Below, in pieces: positions 1 to 14,300 of a stretch of DNA of 64,000 nucleotides. Both the position numbers and the translations under genes were made by a program. The stretch is from positions 550,989 through 614,988 of the forward strand of contig UESW01004622.1 in NCBI GenBank assembly GCA_900491605.1. Reading direction: 5' to 3'. The first letter of the stretch is position 1. Every line of letters begins with the position of its first letter. Source of the stretch: Calamus simplicifolius (lineage: Eukaryota > Streptophyta > Magnoliopsida > Arecales > Arecaceae). Under the pieces are notes generated by a model. That model saw nothing but the letters and a program-made list of their open reading frames with translations. It searched no databases and was not told the origin of the DNA.

Positions 1-1782
1 AGGGCAGAGTTCTAAGTTTCAACTGAAACCCTAAAAAGCCTAAGACATTATGATATCTGTTTCAGCAATAACAAATCCAATACAACGGCTGGTTACAGAC
101 TTTGCCCAAAGAAAACTTAAGGCAATCTGTACAATTTTTTATTCTACATTTTTTATACATCAAAATATTCTCCTACTGAAGTCAAATTTTGTAATTTTGA
201 GAAGATTAGAAGCAGTTGTATGTGATCCAAAATACCTAGAGAATACACTTAACAATTTGTCCATGGAACACTTTAATGATTTCAAAATTAGGTATTAAAA
301 TTTCAGTCCATTCCTCTGGGCATAAAATTATCAAATAGATCTTGCCATACTTTATCTTGTCACCCCTTCATCTACACAATTATTCTTGCATGTCATGTCC
401 CTTGTCCCTTTACAATCTCCTCCGACCTCATGACTACTTAAAATCTGTGGAGATTTCTTAAGTTAGTCTAACCTATACTATAGTCAAAAATTTAGATCTT
501 GTAATCCTTTGAATCTCTATCAAGAGACATGAATCAATTACCATAATGCAACAAAGATATTTTCATTTGAAAAGGCTCCGGTTACTTTAGAATAGAAAAT
601 ATCAAAGAAAGAAAGGTAAATAAGATCAACAAAATCTTTTTGGTGATACAACAGCTTAATAAGATCAGCAAAACTATCTGATGCTGCAATTGGCCCATCA
701 CTCTGGATTGTCTAATCTTTGACAAGTACAATGAGCATGTCAGATAACGTTAATGAAACCAGTACCTTACCAGTATAGTAAGGTATGCCAAGTATAGTAC
801 AGTATAATTCCACTACTAACACAAGGCTAAGACACCCATTTCTCATGCCCAGCCATGCTAGCAGCCAAACCAGGCAATATGGACCCACAATGAAGAGGAA
901 CTAGTCAATTCTGGCCAGTATAGGCCTCTACATTGTACCGAACCTTGGTGCCTTACTGATATAGTATAGTAAGACTAGAATGGGTTGGCATGGCAAACAA
1001 TGATATCTAACAAAGCAAACGACCCTCGATAGAGATTCTCAAGTAATATGATAGAGCATGCCATTTAGGATTTTCAGTTCTTCATAACTAACAAGTAGCT
1101 AATAATTTCCCAATGACGATGATGCATCCATCGTATTATACCCCACACTACCACATTAGACTAATAGCATGCGCCGAACAAGTCTAGAAAGAGATGAACC
1201 CAATGAAAGATGACCATAAATTATCAGCTTTTGACAACCCACCATAAAAAAAGCAACAATTCTTGGATAGGCTATCTTGTACAGATTTCTTTCATAAAAG
1301 GCTCGAAATAAAGCAAGCCTTTAACAACCATTTATAAGCAAATGAAAGTGTCAGGCATATACACTTGTAAGGATTAGCAAAGCCAAATTTTACCACTTTT
1401 TATAGAACAAAATCATTTCTTCTTTCTTGCTTATTTACTTGGCTCTTCTATTGATAATTTCCTTCATTTTTTTGAAAAAAAATGAATAACAGATGACGCA
1501 ATAGCAATAGGTGAAGAAGACACTTTGAAGAGCCTGGATACTGTCAATGTTTTTCCATCGAAATACAGGTTGTTTAGCTAAGAAAGATCACAATGAATCT
1601 GGATAGTGGGTTTTGGAACACTGTTCAGGAATCTCTCAGGATAGAATTGGAGGACCGCTAAGCAGAAAAATATGGAAGGCCACCTCATGGACTATTCTAA
1701 CAAAGCTCATAATCTTCTGAAGTATTCCTGACTTTTGACTCAGATACATGCTAGCGTCCACTACATCATCACACTCTTAGAG
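1..1782. other. Gene-free flank; possible 3' UTR near 1782
   Basis: No exon or conserved coding segment was recognised on either strand. Positions 749-985 hold a diverged GGTAC/TATAGTA-rich repeat like those listed at 3150, 6290 and 33337. If the candidate terminal exon at 1783-1920 is real, the stretch just left of it (about 1450-1782) would be its 3' UTR; no clear polyadenylation signal decides this. Confidence 0.4.
749..985. repeat. GGTAC/TATAGTA-rich dispersed repeat fragment
   Basis: The segment is dense in TACC, GGTA and ATAGTA words on both strands, including CAGTATAGTAAGGTATG near its start and GATATAGTATAGTAAG near its end, so it is partly self-complementary. The same composition recurs at four other places in the window. 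Family unknown; probably a decayed non-autonomous element. Confidence 0.35.
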
Positions 1783-1920
1783 CTATGTATTGCTTTGCAC
1801 CTGCATCCTAGGTGCCTTTTCACCCGAAGAATTTTTGATGGCTATGCTTTCCACACTTTTATTAGAAAGCACATTTAGGACATTGGAAGCTTGTGACAGC
1901 ATATCGTCATTGGACTCCCT
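1783..1920 (-). CDS. Candidate terminal exon (45 residues plus stop), possibly PRMT4 C-terminus
   Basis: Seen: an open segment of 45 codons ending in TAG. It starts directly after a CAACAG acceptor that is preceded by a CTTAAC branch-point-like sequence. Its composition is that of a polar protein tail (ends MQVQSNT). The acceptor leaves the frame in phase 0, the same phase in which the last recognised PRMT4 exon (2294-2348) ends, so the two could be spliced. Known: plant PRMT4 proteins end in a poorly conserved polar tail after the beta-barrel. Inferred: this may be that tail, joined after loss of the intervening exons, or a chance open frame. A longer reading through the acceptor (to 2040) has an in-frame TGA just upstream and no ATG, so I do not accept it. 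Low confidence. Confidence 0.3.
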   Translation of the reverse strand, partial: RESNDDMLSQASNVLNVLSNKSVESIAIKNSSGEKAPRMQVQSNT

Positions 1921-2293
1921 CTGTTGTTGAATCGTGTTAAGACAATAACTTGTATCACCATTAACCAAGAATAGAAACATACCAAAAATGCTTTCCCCAA
2001 GCAAGTGAACATCAGGCCCAAAACCACATTTGCCAGCCACATTGTATCAAAATTTTTAGAAAACTCCGAGTTGGCCTTAATATATAAATAAATAAATCTC
2101 ACAAGTTGTAGCATTGACCATCATGATTAACTATGAGCATAAGGAGGAATATATTTATGAAGCACTGACAATTATTTACTCGATAACAAGACGAATATGA
2201 TATAACACAATTTATTAAATTATAAATAACCTTGAAGCATGGAATATGTATGCGATGCAAAGAAAGAAAAAAAAAATATGATTAAACACCCAC

Positions 2294-2348
2294 CTTGTTT
2301 GCAATTTCGACATAAAGATATTCATCACTAAATGGCGCCATGTGTATC
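2294..2348 (-). CDS. PRMT4: PRMT4 exon 9
   Basis: A 55-nt exon with acceptor TGATAG and donor AAG before GTGGGT. It encodes IHMAPFSDEYLYVEIANK, matching the start of the family's beta-barrel region. It is separated from exon 8 by a 5.0-kb intron. It is the last exon recognised with confidence and ends in phase 0. Confidence 0.88.
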
Positions 2349-5300
2349 CTATCAACATAGAAAATTAAGGTCAGATATCAGTTCATTATAAAAGCAAATA
2401 GAAGCATTAAACAAACAGATCCAAAAAAATGAATAAGAACACAAAGAGCTACCATAACCATTAAACCCCAGACCAACTATTTGGTGAGATATACAATGAA
2501 CTATGAACTATTAAAATACAGTATAAATCCAGAAGCCAGATTCCAATCAACAGTATCGTAAGATTAGTCATGGAAAATATGGACAGCAGCACTAGAACCC
2601 TGCACAGATATTTCTGTGCAAGTGTTTAAACCTTAAGTTCATCATTTCCAGTTTAGATTTATATTGCTGTGAGCTTCAAGCTTATAAAGGATACCTGACT
2701 AAAGATCACTGAACTAAGATGCGAGGAAGGTACAGAAAAGGAGCAGAGTTGATAATGACAAGAATGAAAGGACTGGAGTAAATGAGGATTTTTGGAGTTT
2801 GGACTGACTAAAAATAATTGCTAGCAAGTTATTTATAGGATAATATCATATGTAAGAACCTTAAACATGCATATGACCAATAAAATTTGGTAATAGCATT
2901 AAAATAAAATGAATTATTTGTGTACCATATTCTCCACAGGTGAGGTTGGGAAAAGGCTTAGATGAGTTGAGTTGAGTTGAGTATTCTCCACAGGTGATCT
3001 GACAAATTTATAGCCGCTGAAATCAAGGCCCTGCATTTTAATCTCTGGAGTGCTTTGCCAATTCAAAAAGGAAGGTCTTTAAGACTCCAAAAAATCATGT
3101 TTATCTTTAGCTCGAGAGAGATAGAAGCAAGGTCTGCCATAACAACCCTATCGTACTAATAAGATGTCAATACAATACTAAGTTTTAATTCGGTATGAAC
3201 CAACTGACCAGTCCCACTTAGTACCATCCAGAACCATCCGGAATTAACCCATACTGCCTGGTACCCAGTGGTTAAGGGTGGAATAAAAAATGGTACCCTG
3301 TTTTGGTACAGAATGCGTACCATACCAAGCCAGTAATGTACCGGTACATATCTCGATACCAATTTTGGGAACCTAGGATAGAAGCATTCTTCAGAAGAAC
3401 ACCTTAGATGCCATTGTTCAAGTATGAAAGTTGTTCTAACATGCCAGGAACAAATACATCAACTATGATGGCGAAGCTTTTAAGTAATTCAACACCACAT
3501 AAAGTTGCTTTTGGAATGAAATTAGGGTTATGGATTTGTTTTGGTTACCATAGTCTTCAAGACTGAGACCAGTCAATAATGATCACCAGCACTTTAAGAG
3601 AACAAAAATATGGTAAATTGTTAATGATAGTATATGGTGAAAAAAAGGTTCAAAGACAGAGAATGCAATCAATGTGATCTCTCATAAAGATATGAAACAA
3701 CCAACACACTAAGAGAACAAGATTTGGTCTATTCATTGCTAAGGAAGTTCTCTAGCCTACCAGAAATTATGCAGCTTAATAGCTGAGTAACTAGATTTAA
3801 TTTCCTTATTTACAGTACCAATTGCTTACAATATGACAGTTGATAAGAGTTTCAGTCCTCAAAGCATCTAGGTGAACATAGCAAACCTTTGACTCATCTT
3901 ACATAAATTAACCATTATCTCACCTGTTCTAGCAGAGAGCAGGATATGGAGTAAGTTCTTGAAGTATGCAATGATGATGACTAGAAGGTGAAAGAACTGT
4001 TGAACTGCTGAGATTACAGTGGAAGTGTTTACACCAAACATCTAATTAACTAATTGATGATATCATGTGGAAATTACTTACTGTACATCATTTATGGACA
4101 ATGTAGTACTAATCATCAAGAAAAAAGATGGTTGGAGAGAACCAGATATTACTGCTAACCTACAGCTAAAGTAAATTTTCAAAAGCTGAAAAGTTTCTAG
4201 TGGAGCTCTGTTTGAGATAAATGGTTGTGATGCAACTATATGCAAAGCATATACTTTTCAGTCGCACTGTAATATATTATTTGCTAATCTGATGTAAGCC
4301 ATGAGTACCAAATATTGTATACAAATATGAATATTGCTCGATGGAAATGGACTGCCCCATACATGAGTATCAATATACTGTATACGTACCATATGCTGTA
4401 TACGTACATATATTGACACTGCTCGATGGAAATGGATTGCTGCATACATTTTTACATTTGAGTCCAAAATTCACACCTCTTTAAGTTCAAGGAAGCTGAC
4501 CATGGTATCAGGGTCAAGGACCATCACCAACTTAAAAGCCTTTCGGTGCATGCACCATCCATCCATTCAAGATCACTTTTTGCTGGATTGAATACCTATT
4601 AGATTCTCTCAATTCTCGAACACCTAGAAAAAGTTCAATGCATACCAATCTTGTATTTTGAAAACCCTTCATGGTAAACATTTGAACATGTGCCAATATC
4701 AAAACAATGTATTTGGCTAAAGTTTTGTTGACTGATGAAAGTCTAGGTATACTTTCGAAAGTCTAAACACCATAATCAGACAATGGGAAGATGAAGAAAA
4801 AAAACTAAATACTAAACAATAAATAGAACCTATGATTCAGATAGGAAGACAATAATTTTGTGGTTACATTGTTTCCTAATAGGCGTTTCACATACCAGCT
4901 TTAGAATTGTCATTTGTCGATGATTATAAAACATCTCCTTCCCAGCATTTTGTTTGCCATGTAAAACATTTCTCATTTTTCAGTGATTAGACTTTCCACA
5001 TTGTATAGACCATATCAGACGATCTATTACACCAGAGATGTTTCCACTACTTCCAATTGTAACATAAACAATAAAGTTTTTTTTTTTCCTCCATTGTATA
5101 TGAAGATCATAAGCAACTTTGCCAACCACTCCTTCCACAAGCATTGCAAAGATCAACATGAGGGGCTATATCAGCGGTTTAGCTCCATTTCCTTGCCAAT
5201 GTTGACACCATTTTTTCCAACTTTTCAGTTTGTCTGACCGTTTCTTATATTCTCAAACTACAGCACTAGGTCAATTAATCATAATCTTGACAGGCTATCT

Positions 5301-8300
5301 GTTTTGCTTCTCATATAAGCATATAGTATTAATCTCACTGCAAGTGATGAACATGGTAGGAAGCATCAATAGCTTCTTGATCTATCTATTAAAGACTTGT
5401 CAGTATTCTTATTTATTTGCCCAGAAAAATGATATCTTTCTTTTATCTGGTGCACCTTTACAAAAAAACTGAACTATAATTTGGCCTACAATGTCACAAC
5501 TAGTCAGGGAACACCATGAACCAAGAAAATCTTAGCACGCTAGCTTTGGCCCTATCAAGGCTACACTGGGAAAGTGCCAGTCCATACAATGCTATATCAA
5601 TCACACATAGAATGCTGAAAGTCTATGGTCAGGGTTGCAGGCCATTATATATTCCATGCCAGCTTCCAGCTCATATCACTTTGCATCGCATGTGGAAGTG
5701 ATACAAACAAATACAAGCTGATATATAGAAATAAGTGCTCTTAATTTTCCAAATCTTAATATGTAACTAAACATCCTAAACAGCCCTGTCTCAATCCAAG
5801 ATGGCCAACAGGTTTTTCCTGACATTTTTTACATGTTTTTATCTAATTGATTAAAGTTGGATATATGCATTGGTAAAGTACCAGCAAAATGTTTTTATCT
5901 AATTGATTAAAGTTGTATATAAAGGTAGCCTGTAATATATTATGCTTCTGACAGCACTACCAGACAACCAAATATATAGAAATTGCAAAATGTAGGCAAT
6001 AAGCACATACAACCCATAATGTGCTGTGAAACAAAATATTTGTGCTTTTAGCATCAAAAAATAATGGCATTATTTGAAACTATGCATGTATTACACCACA
6101 GTCATCTAAACTATTAAGGATGATAAATGATTTTGTTAATTTGTGCAACACCATGTAAAGACTCTCATGCAAAGTAACTAAAATCTCTATCATGGCAAAA
6201 GGTAGCATATCTTAGCATACCAGTTATAGATCTTGTCACAGAGTTGTCTTTTGTTGCTAGAATGTTTTTCATGTCAGATACAATAAGCATATCAATGTTT
6301 TTCAAGTCTTGGTACCACATCCTATGCTAGTATCTTACCTGCACAGTATGGTAATAACTTGGCATGGTATCCTATAACCCTGCACTGACATATGGGGCAT
6401 TTTCAGAGCCAACACAAAAAGAGTACCATATGTTGTTCTATCAAATAGTACCATATGTTGACAAGGCGGGTGTAGCCTCATACTAGCACAGACACCCTAC
6501 CAGATTGGTAATGTATGCCTCAAACTGCCCAATCCAGTTTGATACTTTAAATAGTGATGCATACCATGCTGGTCCATGGCAGCACAAGAATGGAAAATGT
6601 AATCCTTACCTAGGAACAATCTGTTAACCTTATGCATATTTGACTCAGGCTATGCAACCTATAACCACAATAAATTACATTCTTTTGATTCACAAATATT
6701 TGTACTCCCATTCAAATCCACACTATGCATGGGCTCTCTTACAAGTTGTAAGTGTTCTGCAAGGATTCGTCACTCCTCTGAATTGTAAATATTGAGCAAA
6801 AGTGTAGTCTCTGACTAGAATACAAGATAATTTTAAAACAAACACAATAGCTAGCATTAACCATAAATCGCACAAAGAAAACACAGAATGACAAGGCTGC
6901 AACTTTATGAAAACATTGCAAGGGGTAGAAGGCATGATGCAAAGAAAAATGATGGATACAAATTATTGCAAACTACAAATCTAATAGCTTAATATCAAAG
7001 CTGTTGCAGCTTGCCAACCAGAAACTCCTGTCAGAACCTTACCTTTTTATTACATTTCAGTTGCTTTTAAAGATCTATATACATATATGTAAGAACTGTC
7101 ATCCCAACAAGATTTACTGATCATTTAGCAAATCATCCTAGCAGTGTATAATTATATTCAAAAACAAAATGTAAAAATACATCCTATCTGACTATGGCAT
7201 AAAATGATAAATAAATTATATAATAAATCCAATGAAGTAAACAGCCCCAAACAGATGACAAAGATATAATGCTATCATCCCCTCAAACAGAGGCATGACA
7301 CTGTAGAGACGCAAGTGTCTCTAAGAAAAATTAGCAGCAGTTTTGATAGAATCACGCACCTTCCAAGCGATGGAAACATTTTTCCAGTAGGGGCAAGGAA
7401 TCGATCTCTTGCAATCACATATGACTCCAACATCCTTTCATTGACTAACAAAGTGCCTAAAAAATTGATAACATAACAAATTATTGCTTGCACTACTTAG
7501 AAAGTTAATTATTCCAAAGTACGCATTGTCAACATCTAATCCAACAGTGGTACATCATCCCTAACACAGTAACTATACAATTTACAATATTGAAGGGCAA
7601 ACAATATAGAAACCAAGAAAGTCAAGAAGGGAAAAAAGGCCAAAAGACCTTACCAATTTATGTTACATGCTGAAATTCAGTTAACCACAAAATGGCCACT
7701 TTGAGTTCAGAAAGAAAAAGAAAACATATGTTTTGAAATAAACCTGATTCTCACAAGAAAAATGTTTTGTCTATCCCAAGACTTCCCTGAAACAGCTACA
7801 ACTCATGATTTTTATATAAACCACCCGTGTTTTGGTGTTTACAGCCCCGGATAGTTTATTGGAGGAATGTATCAGCACTCTTTTCTAAACTAGCAAATTC
7901 TTGCTAAAATAGATGAATTTTGCAAAATAATATGGTTGAGAACAAAATCTAGAAAAAATATCTCGCTGTGATATATAATTAGGTTCACTGTCTGCAAGGG
8001 TCATTTCAAATCAAGGTCCAAGCGAGCCAACAAGCATGAACTTCTATCGAAGATTGAGCATGTAGATTGCCGACTTAAGTGAAAAATCTAGAAATTCAAA
8101 CCTAGCAGTGTTAAAATCATGTAGATAAGGAATAAAATGATAAAAGTAAAATTCTGAGAAGACAATGCTATATCAGCAAAGAAGAAGGGCCTTGGTTCTG
8201 ATCATTGCTAATATTTAAATTCCTGAATGCCGGTTATTACCAATTGATCTAGCTAGTCTTGTGGGACAATTCTTGTTAACCACACTCTTCGGATAATATA

Positions 8301-11300
8301 TTCATCTACTATGTCCAATAATCACCCTCCTGCACAAGTGGGGATGCACACTTGATGACATGGACCTGTTACAAAATAGCCTCTCAACTAAGGCATGCAC
8401 CTCTCCTAGCGAAGTTGTCTAAGACATGAAAACAACACCAACTATAGAGGATTGATGTCAATTTGATTGTCTAATAAAATGATAGAAAGCTACCAGTTGA
8501 TGAATTACATTTTGGTTTATAAATTCTGGCAAACATTTGGGTTTATAAATTCCACCCCATTCAGGTAAAAACTCACCCATTGGCTCTGAAATTAGAATAT
8601 CTGCTTTCTCAGGCAGTTCCACTTCCTCAACTTTACCTTTGACAATCTGTTGATCATGAATCAAAGGTCCACTATAAATAAGAACAGCCATGGAGGTATA
8701 TCACCCCCCCCCCAAAAAAAATAAAATAAAATAGAAACCAAATGTCCATATATGCGGTCAAGCTTTTAAGTAAATCAAACCGTGATCCGCTGTCCAAACA
8801 ATGGATTCCCAGCAACTAGCTTGCGTGCATATTCTGCCATTTCAGATGCCTCTACAGCATAGACATGCTTAGCACCAGCCTAAATGTTAAAATCAAGGTC
8901 AGAAATGATGAATATGTATTCATCATGCTAAACACATAATAAATTGTAAGAAGGTTAAGCATGCTTGTGATACTTCTAAAAAATATGCATAAAAATTTGA
9001 AGCAAACCTGAGCAGCAAATAATGAAAGAATACCACTACCAGCACCAACATCAACAACCACTCGACCATTAAAGTCTACACGATTCTCAATCACTGCAGC
9101 ATAATAGGTTCCTAAAATAAAAATCCAACAGTATGTCAATATATTTCATAAAATTGTCCATTAATGTCCAGCACTATATGTGGTAGAAAAAATAGGGGAA
9201 AATATGGTTGTAATTTTAAACAAGATGTCGCTAATTCAGTGTAAACATTTCGAAATCTAATGAACAAGGTGCAAGTACAACAGATAAGTGATAATAAACT
9301 GATAGTATAACCTGTCCTCACATAATCTTGTAACATATTCTGCTGATGAAGCAGCTGGCCATAGTAATGGAAGTACATTTTTGCAGAAGTGGCCTCTATT
9401 TTGTTATCAAATTTGCTTTTAGGAGCTGTTAGTGATCCATTCTCCAAGGGTCCACCTGATATTAAAATGCACAAGGAGACTTTATGGATTTAGAGTCAAT
9501 CCCCATACACCAATATGCATGCCCTTCTCCAAGTTAAGTAACATAAATAGTATTACTCTGTGCAACCAAATGATCTGAATTAAACAACAGTGTATCAATA
9601 ACAGAGCAAATAAAAGATAATGAATCTTTTAAAAACTAAATCGCACTGGAAGATCCCCACATAAATGAAGAGATATGATTTACACCACATGCCATACAAT
9701 AAAAACAATAACCACGTAATAATTTGTCATCACTACTGTCAGCTGCCATCCAAAGCAGCATCTTAAAATCAACACTCTAACACATAAGTTAGGAAAAATT
9801 GAAATGAAAGTGCACATACAGACAAAAAACATAAAGTGCAGAAAAGTAACCTCACACATAAACTAGAAAAGGAAACAATTGAAATGAAAGTTCACATACA
9901 AGACAATATAAGATAAAGTCCAGAGAAGTAACCTCAGATTTATCACCTTTATGATCCTGATTCGTAAATGAAACCAAAAATCCTTATACAATATCGGAAA
10001 CAAAAAAAAGATTAAGGTCATTGTAACTCATGACTAGTTGTGTGAAGAAGCCAAATAAACTTTAAAATAAGGATATTCTGACATACAATTGAGGCCTTGG
10101 TGCATGAGATTGTAATTCTCACATCTACCACTGCGCCCCATTTCACCCATTCAAACTAAATAATGAGCTAATGATTCTCCCTTTTGCCATTGGACTAATT
10201 TGATTCCCTTGAAGTATTTGGATCCTTTTTTAAAATCTTTCATTGGTTCTAGTATGTGAAAAAATCATGAATATGGTCCAACTAGAAAGACTCTTGTTAT
10301 TGCTTCAATTCATATTCCCCAAACAGTGGATCCCACTCAAATAGCTCCTATCTCCTCCAATCCTTCAACTCCTATATGCCTTTTTTAAGTTTTCTTGGGG
10401 AAAAAATGCCATTGATATTTGGTAACCATGTATGTAGGGATATAATAGGTGATTTAACAGCAAATGCATACAAAGATATCCAGCAACAAGAAGATGGAAA
10501 AGGATCGAATAGACGAACTCTTATAATAAGAGAAACTCCCATGTTCATAGCTCTTTCACAACATGCGTCCCCCAGAAAGATGACATAGGCAACAGTGGAG
10601 TGCCAACCAACTAGATCACTAGCTTAATTGGCTTTCAGTTTCCAGAAAGGAGGTGGAAGAGATGAATATGCAAATGGCATCCTTTGATAATAACATATAA
10701 ATAGAAAACATGAAGGAGAGCTATAGTCTGTCACTGATGGTACATTAGCATTTGGGTCACCAAAAAATGGTGTACACAGCAATCGACAAAAGAGAATGTA
10801 TGCAATGGTACCATCTAAACATCGGCAACAACATCTACCCAAAAAAAAAAAAAAAAATCTACCAAAAAAAAAATCTATGAAAACAAATTATGATATTCAA
10901 TTCATTGAACATGCGACACAAAGACTATGAGATGGTAGAAAAATAGCATTAACCTTACGATTAACTCAATTTTTAATTTTTACTATTTTTATATATTTTT
11001 AAGGTTTAAAAAATTAGGAAGAATCTATAGTCCATGACTTCATCTGCAATCTGATCCAATCTAACCATCTCAGCAATTTACAACTTGATTCCAATATTGA
11101 CAACAATGCTTCAATTATTCTTCCATCCCATACATTTGACATTAACTAGCAGCACATTCTAGGCAAACATATAAATGGATGACTTCAGTCTCAGTAATTC
11201 ACAATGAGCTGTTAAAGGGAATCAGCTAAAAGCACTATCATAGTGACATTCTAGAATATTAATTAATTTTTCAACAAAGTAAATCAGAGAAAATGTAGTA

Positions 11301-14300
11301 CCAGATCTGGCATGCTTCGACTGCTCAAATGCTGAAAGGAATAATTTGCTTTCATCTTCTGTTCTAAAACCAATCTTGAATGCTTTTGAAAGAGAGTTCT
11401 GGTTCAGAAGTGCATTTTGAAGATTAAAAAGCTATCATAATATCCTGTACAGAAAATCATTTCTAAAAAGAAAAAGCTTATGAAACAATATGACAATCAA
11501 TCATAACATCTTAATTTCTTAGCCTAGTATTGTAACAAGAAAGTGTAAGCACAACAAATCAAGGATTCAAATTCCACTGGATGGAGCTATCCTAGTTTTC
11601 CTGTGGAACAGGATGCCCCCACCCCCAAACCCATACTCATGAAAGGAGATGTCCCATCTCATCCCGATCTATTTCTGACTCATCCCTTCCCAACACACTA
11701 GATGGTGGGATGCCCTATTGTCCCACCAATATTTAAAACCTAGCAACAATTAGATACGAAAATTATGATGCATGTAGTACATAGAATATGATATGCATCA
11801 TACAAAAGCCAAATCATTTTCTAATATACTTAAGTGTTATAACAAGGCACTCCAGCCTAGTAGCCAAGAAATCCATCCTAGACTAAAAAAGATTCTGGTA
11901 TAACAAATATATGCCACAAATTAAAGAAGCACAAAACACCCAAAAAAAATTAAGAATCGGTACTAAAAATCATGTCCAACATTTCCTATTTAGGAGATTT
12001 AAAACTACAATAGCTATGCTTACAGATCCTGACAAAATTACACAAATCTCTAATTTCTTACATTAAATATAGCAGTCTCCATAGCCTCTATGATAAATAA
12101 ACAATCCATCATGTTATGTGAAATACCTTTAATAAGAAGAATATTTCCATCAATAAGCATTTTGAAATCTAAATTTCTCCCAACACTGCATCAACCACCC
12201 AAGTTTGGATATTATTTCTCCCAATGTCCCTTTTAAAACAAGCTATTGTAAAACTTAAGTAAAGATCAACCAGCCCAGTTTACAATATAAATCCTCGTTG
12301 TAAAAAGCTCTAGTGTACCTCAGCAAAAGAATCTCCTATAAAATGTTCTACCATGAAGTAACTCCTTTGAGGATCTAACAGAAATCAGTTCCAAGAATGG
12401 CTTGCATATCTGCAATGGCCCTAGATTGCAAACCTTCCAAAATAACAGACAGCACGGCAACAGAATCCCTGATTGATCTATGGAAGATTACATAATCTGA
12501 ATCACACTCAAAATGTAGTTTGCTAGATTTATAGAAGATTTCGCTTTCGAGATGTATACAAGTTTCAGAGTATTATTTTCCCACTCAATATGGAAGCTCG
12601 GTTTAGAAGCTCCAATCCAAATAGCCACTGTCTCGGAATTGTCAAAATTCTACATGTACTCTCTTGTCATCTTCAAGAAGATGACAAACACAACAAAAAA
12701 GAATATAATCTTAGAAAAAAAGGAGAGGTTTCATTCATTACCAAGCACCTTGAAAATATTTTCAGCACCACGCTTTATATTCATTGTACACTGATACAGC
12801 TTCTTATCCATGACACAAATCAGATGTGAATAGTGACAAACCAATATCAAATAATCTATACAAAATCTCAACGATATCAAATTATTTCCAAATGGTAAAC
12901 ACTCAGCCACAAACAGTTTCTCAAAGCCATCATATCAATGGCTAGTTTAATTGTCACACTTCAAATACTAAGTAACAAGTTGAGGAAAGATTTATTCCCA
13001 CGTGTACTACCAAGACAAAGCCTCATCTTACATCAAATGCTTTCCAAATACCTAAGAGTAGCGATATTGTTTCATAATCTCCATCTAACCACTATCCCAA
13101 TGGGTGGTTGAGTTTGCCTCCCTACTTTATTTTCATGCGCATGGTTGCACCATATGCTAACTTCACCTTAATGAACAAAGTTGCTTTCTTGTCAAAAAAT
13201 AGATCTGTTGTACTTTAACAAATGAGAATTTTGAATTTTCAAGTATTCCAAAAACTTTTTTCCCAAGATACCCTCTCCCTTGAACTAATATCCTAAAGGA
13301 AACAATTAATCCATTCCAAGTATCTCCCTCATACAGGATTCCACAATAAGCAAAATCTAACTAGGGTAAGACTTGCTCTCAACCTATCTCTTTCTGCCCA
13401 CATAATTTGTTTCCTCCTTTGCTGCTATCCTTCAATTTTCTCTCCAAAAATCTCTCTACTCCTGTTCCACTTCCATTGATAGGAACAGTTCCCAACCATC
13501 TCTCACTCTCTCTGATTAATCATTAACAGATTCCTAATTAATATACCACCATCTTTGGATATGTCAAAATACATATTATATTTATTTTATTATTTGTTAC
13601 ATTCAAGCAGATTCTGGATCCTCTCCCTTTTTTATGAATTAAATGTGGGGTGTTGCCCAATCAACTAGTTCAAGGTCCATACATACCTACTTTAGGGTAA
13701 ATGATGATTGCTCATTAGGCAATGCGTTCAAGCAGCTAAGCATTCCTGCAAGAAGGATTTTATCTTCACCATAATCTCAATCTCAGCAAAAATAATAATT
13801 TGTATTGGCATTGGGCCCTCAGCTAATATAAATAATACACCCCAAGATATCATTTAACACAATATCAAAGATACCATTTAAGATTTTCTATTGTTTTTTC
13901 TCGTAATCTTGAATCATTTTTTTTATGCTATCAAACAGTAAAATCAACTACTTAATGGTAGTTAATCTTGATTTCATCATATTGGCCTGCATTTGAAAAT
14001 CTCGTTTTCCATAATTTGACCACCCAACAAGATGGCTGAAATGGCAATAAAAACCTCTCCTTACAAAAGAAGGGCTATAAAACCTCGCCGAATGATGGTC
14101 ATTTCAAGTTTGAAAGCACAAAACTTGCACAGAAATTGAAAAATAGTAGCGTTAATTCAACAAAAATGTGTAAAAATAGAAAATTATTAGCGTTGATTCA
14201 ACATACCTCGTCTGCATCATTGGCCTCTGCTTCTTCACTTACACATAACAACTCCGCAGGACCAAGTTTGAAGATCTGAAAAACATTTAAAAAAAGAAAC

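Noticed and set aside
1783..2114. Two overlapping minus-strand frames of 79 and 85 residues, one hydrophobic enough to look like a membrane protein
   Set aside because: Neither has a good ATG with upstream context; the longer one begins at GTG right after an in-frame TGA. Only the part after the CAACAG acceptor was kept, as a low-confidence exon.
8458..8576. Continuation of exon 7 past the donor, giving a different ending after the EPMG motif
   Set aside because: The donor GTGAGT at 8576 and the in-phase GTLLVNERMLE of exon 8 give the conserved double-E loop; the extension is intron read-through.
9136..9250. The frame following PRMT4 exon 4 ends in GQFYEIY, close to the QFYEID of the family's beta-barrel
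   Set aside because: It lies between exons 4 and 5, where the donor and acceptor phases already join perfectly. The likeness is chance.
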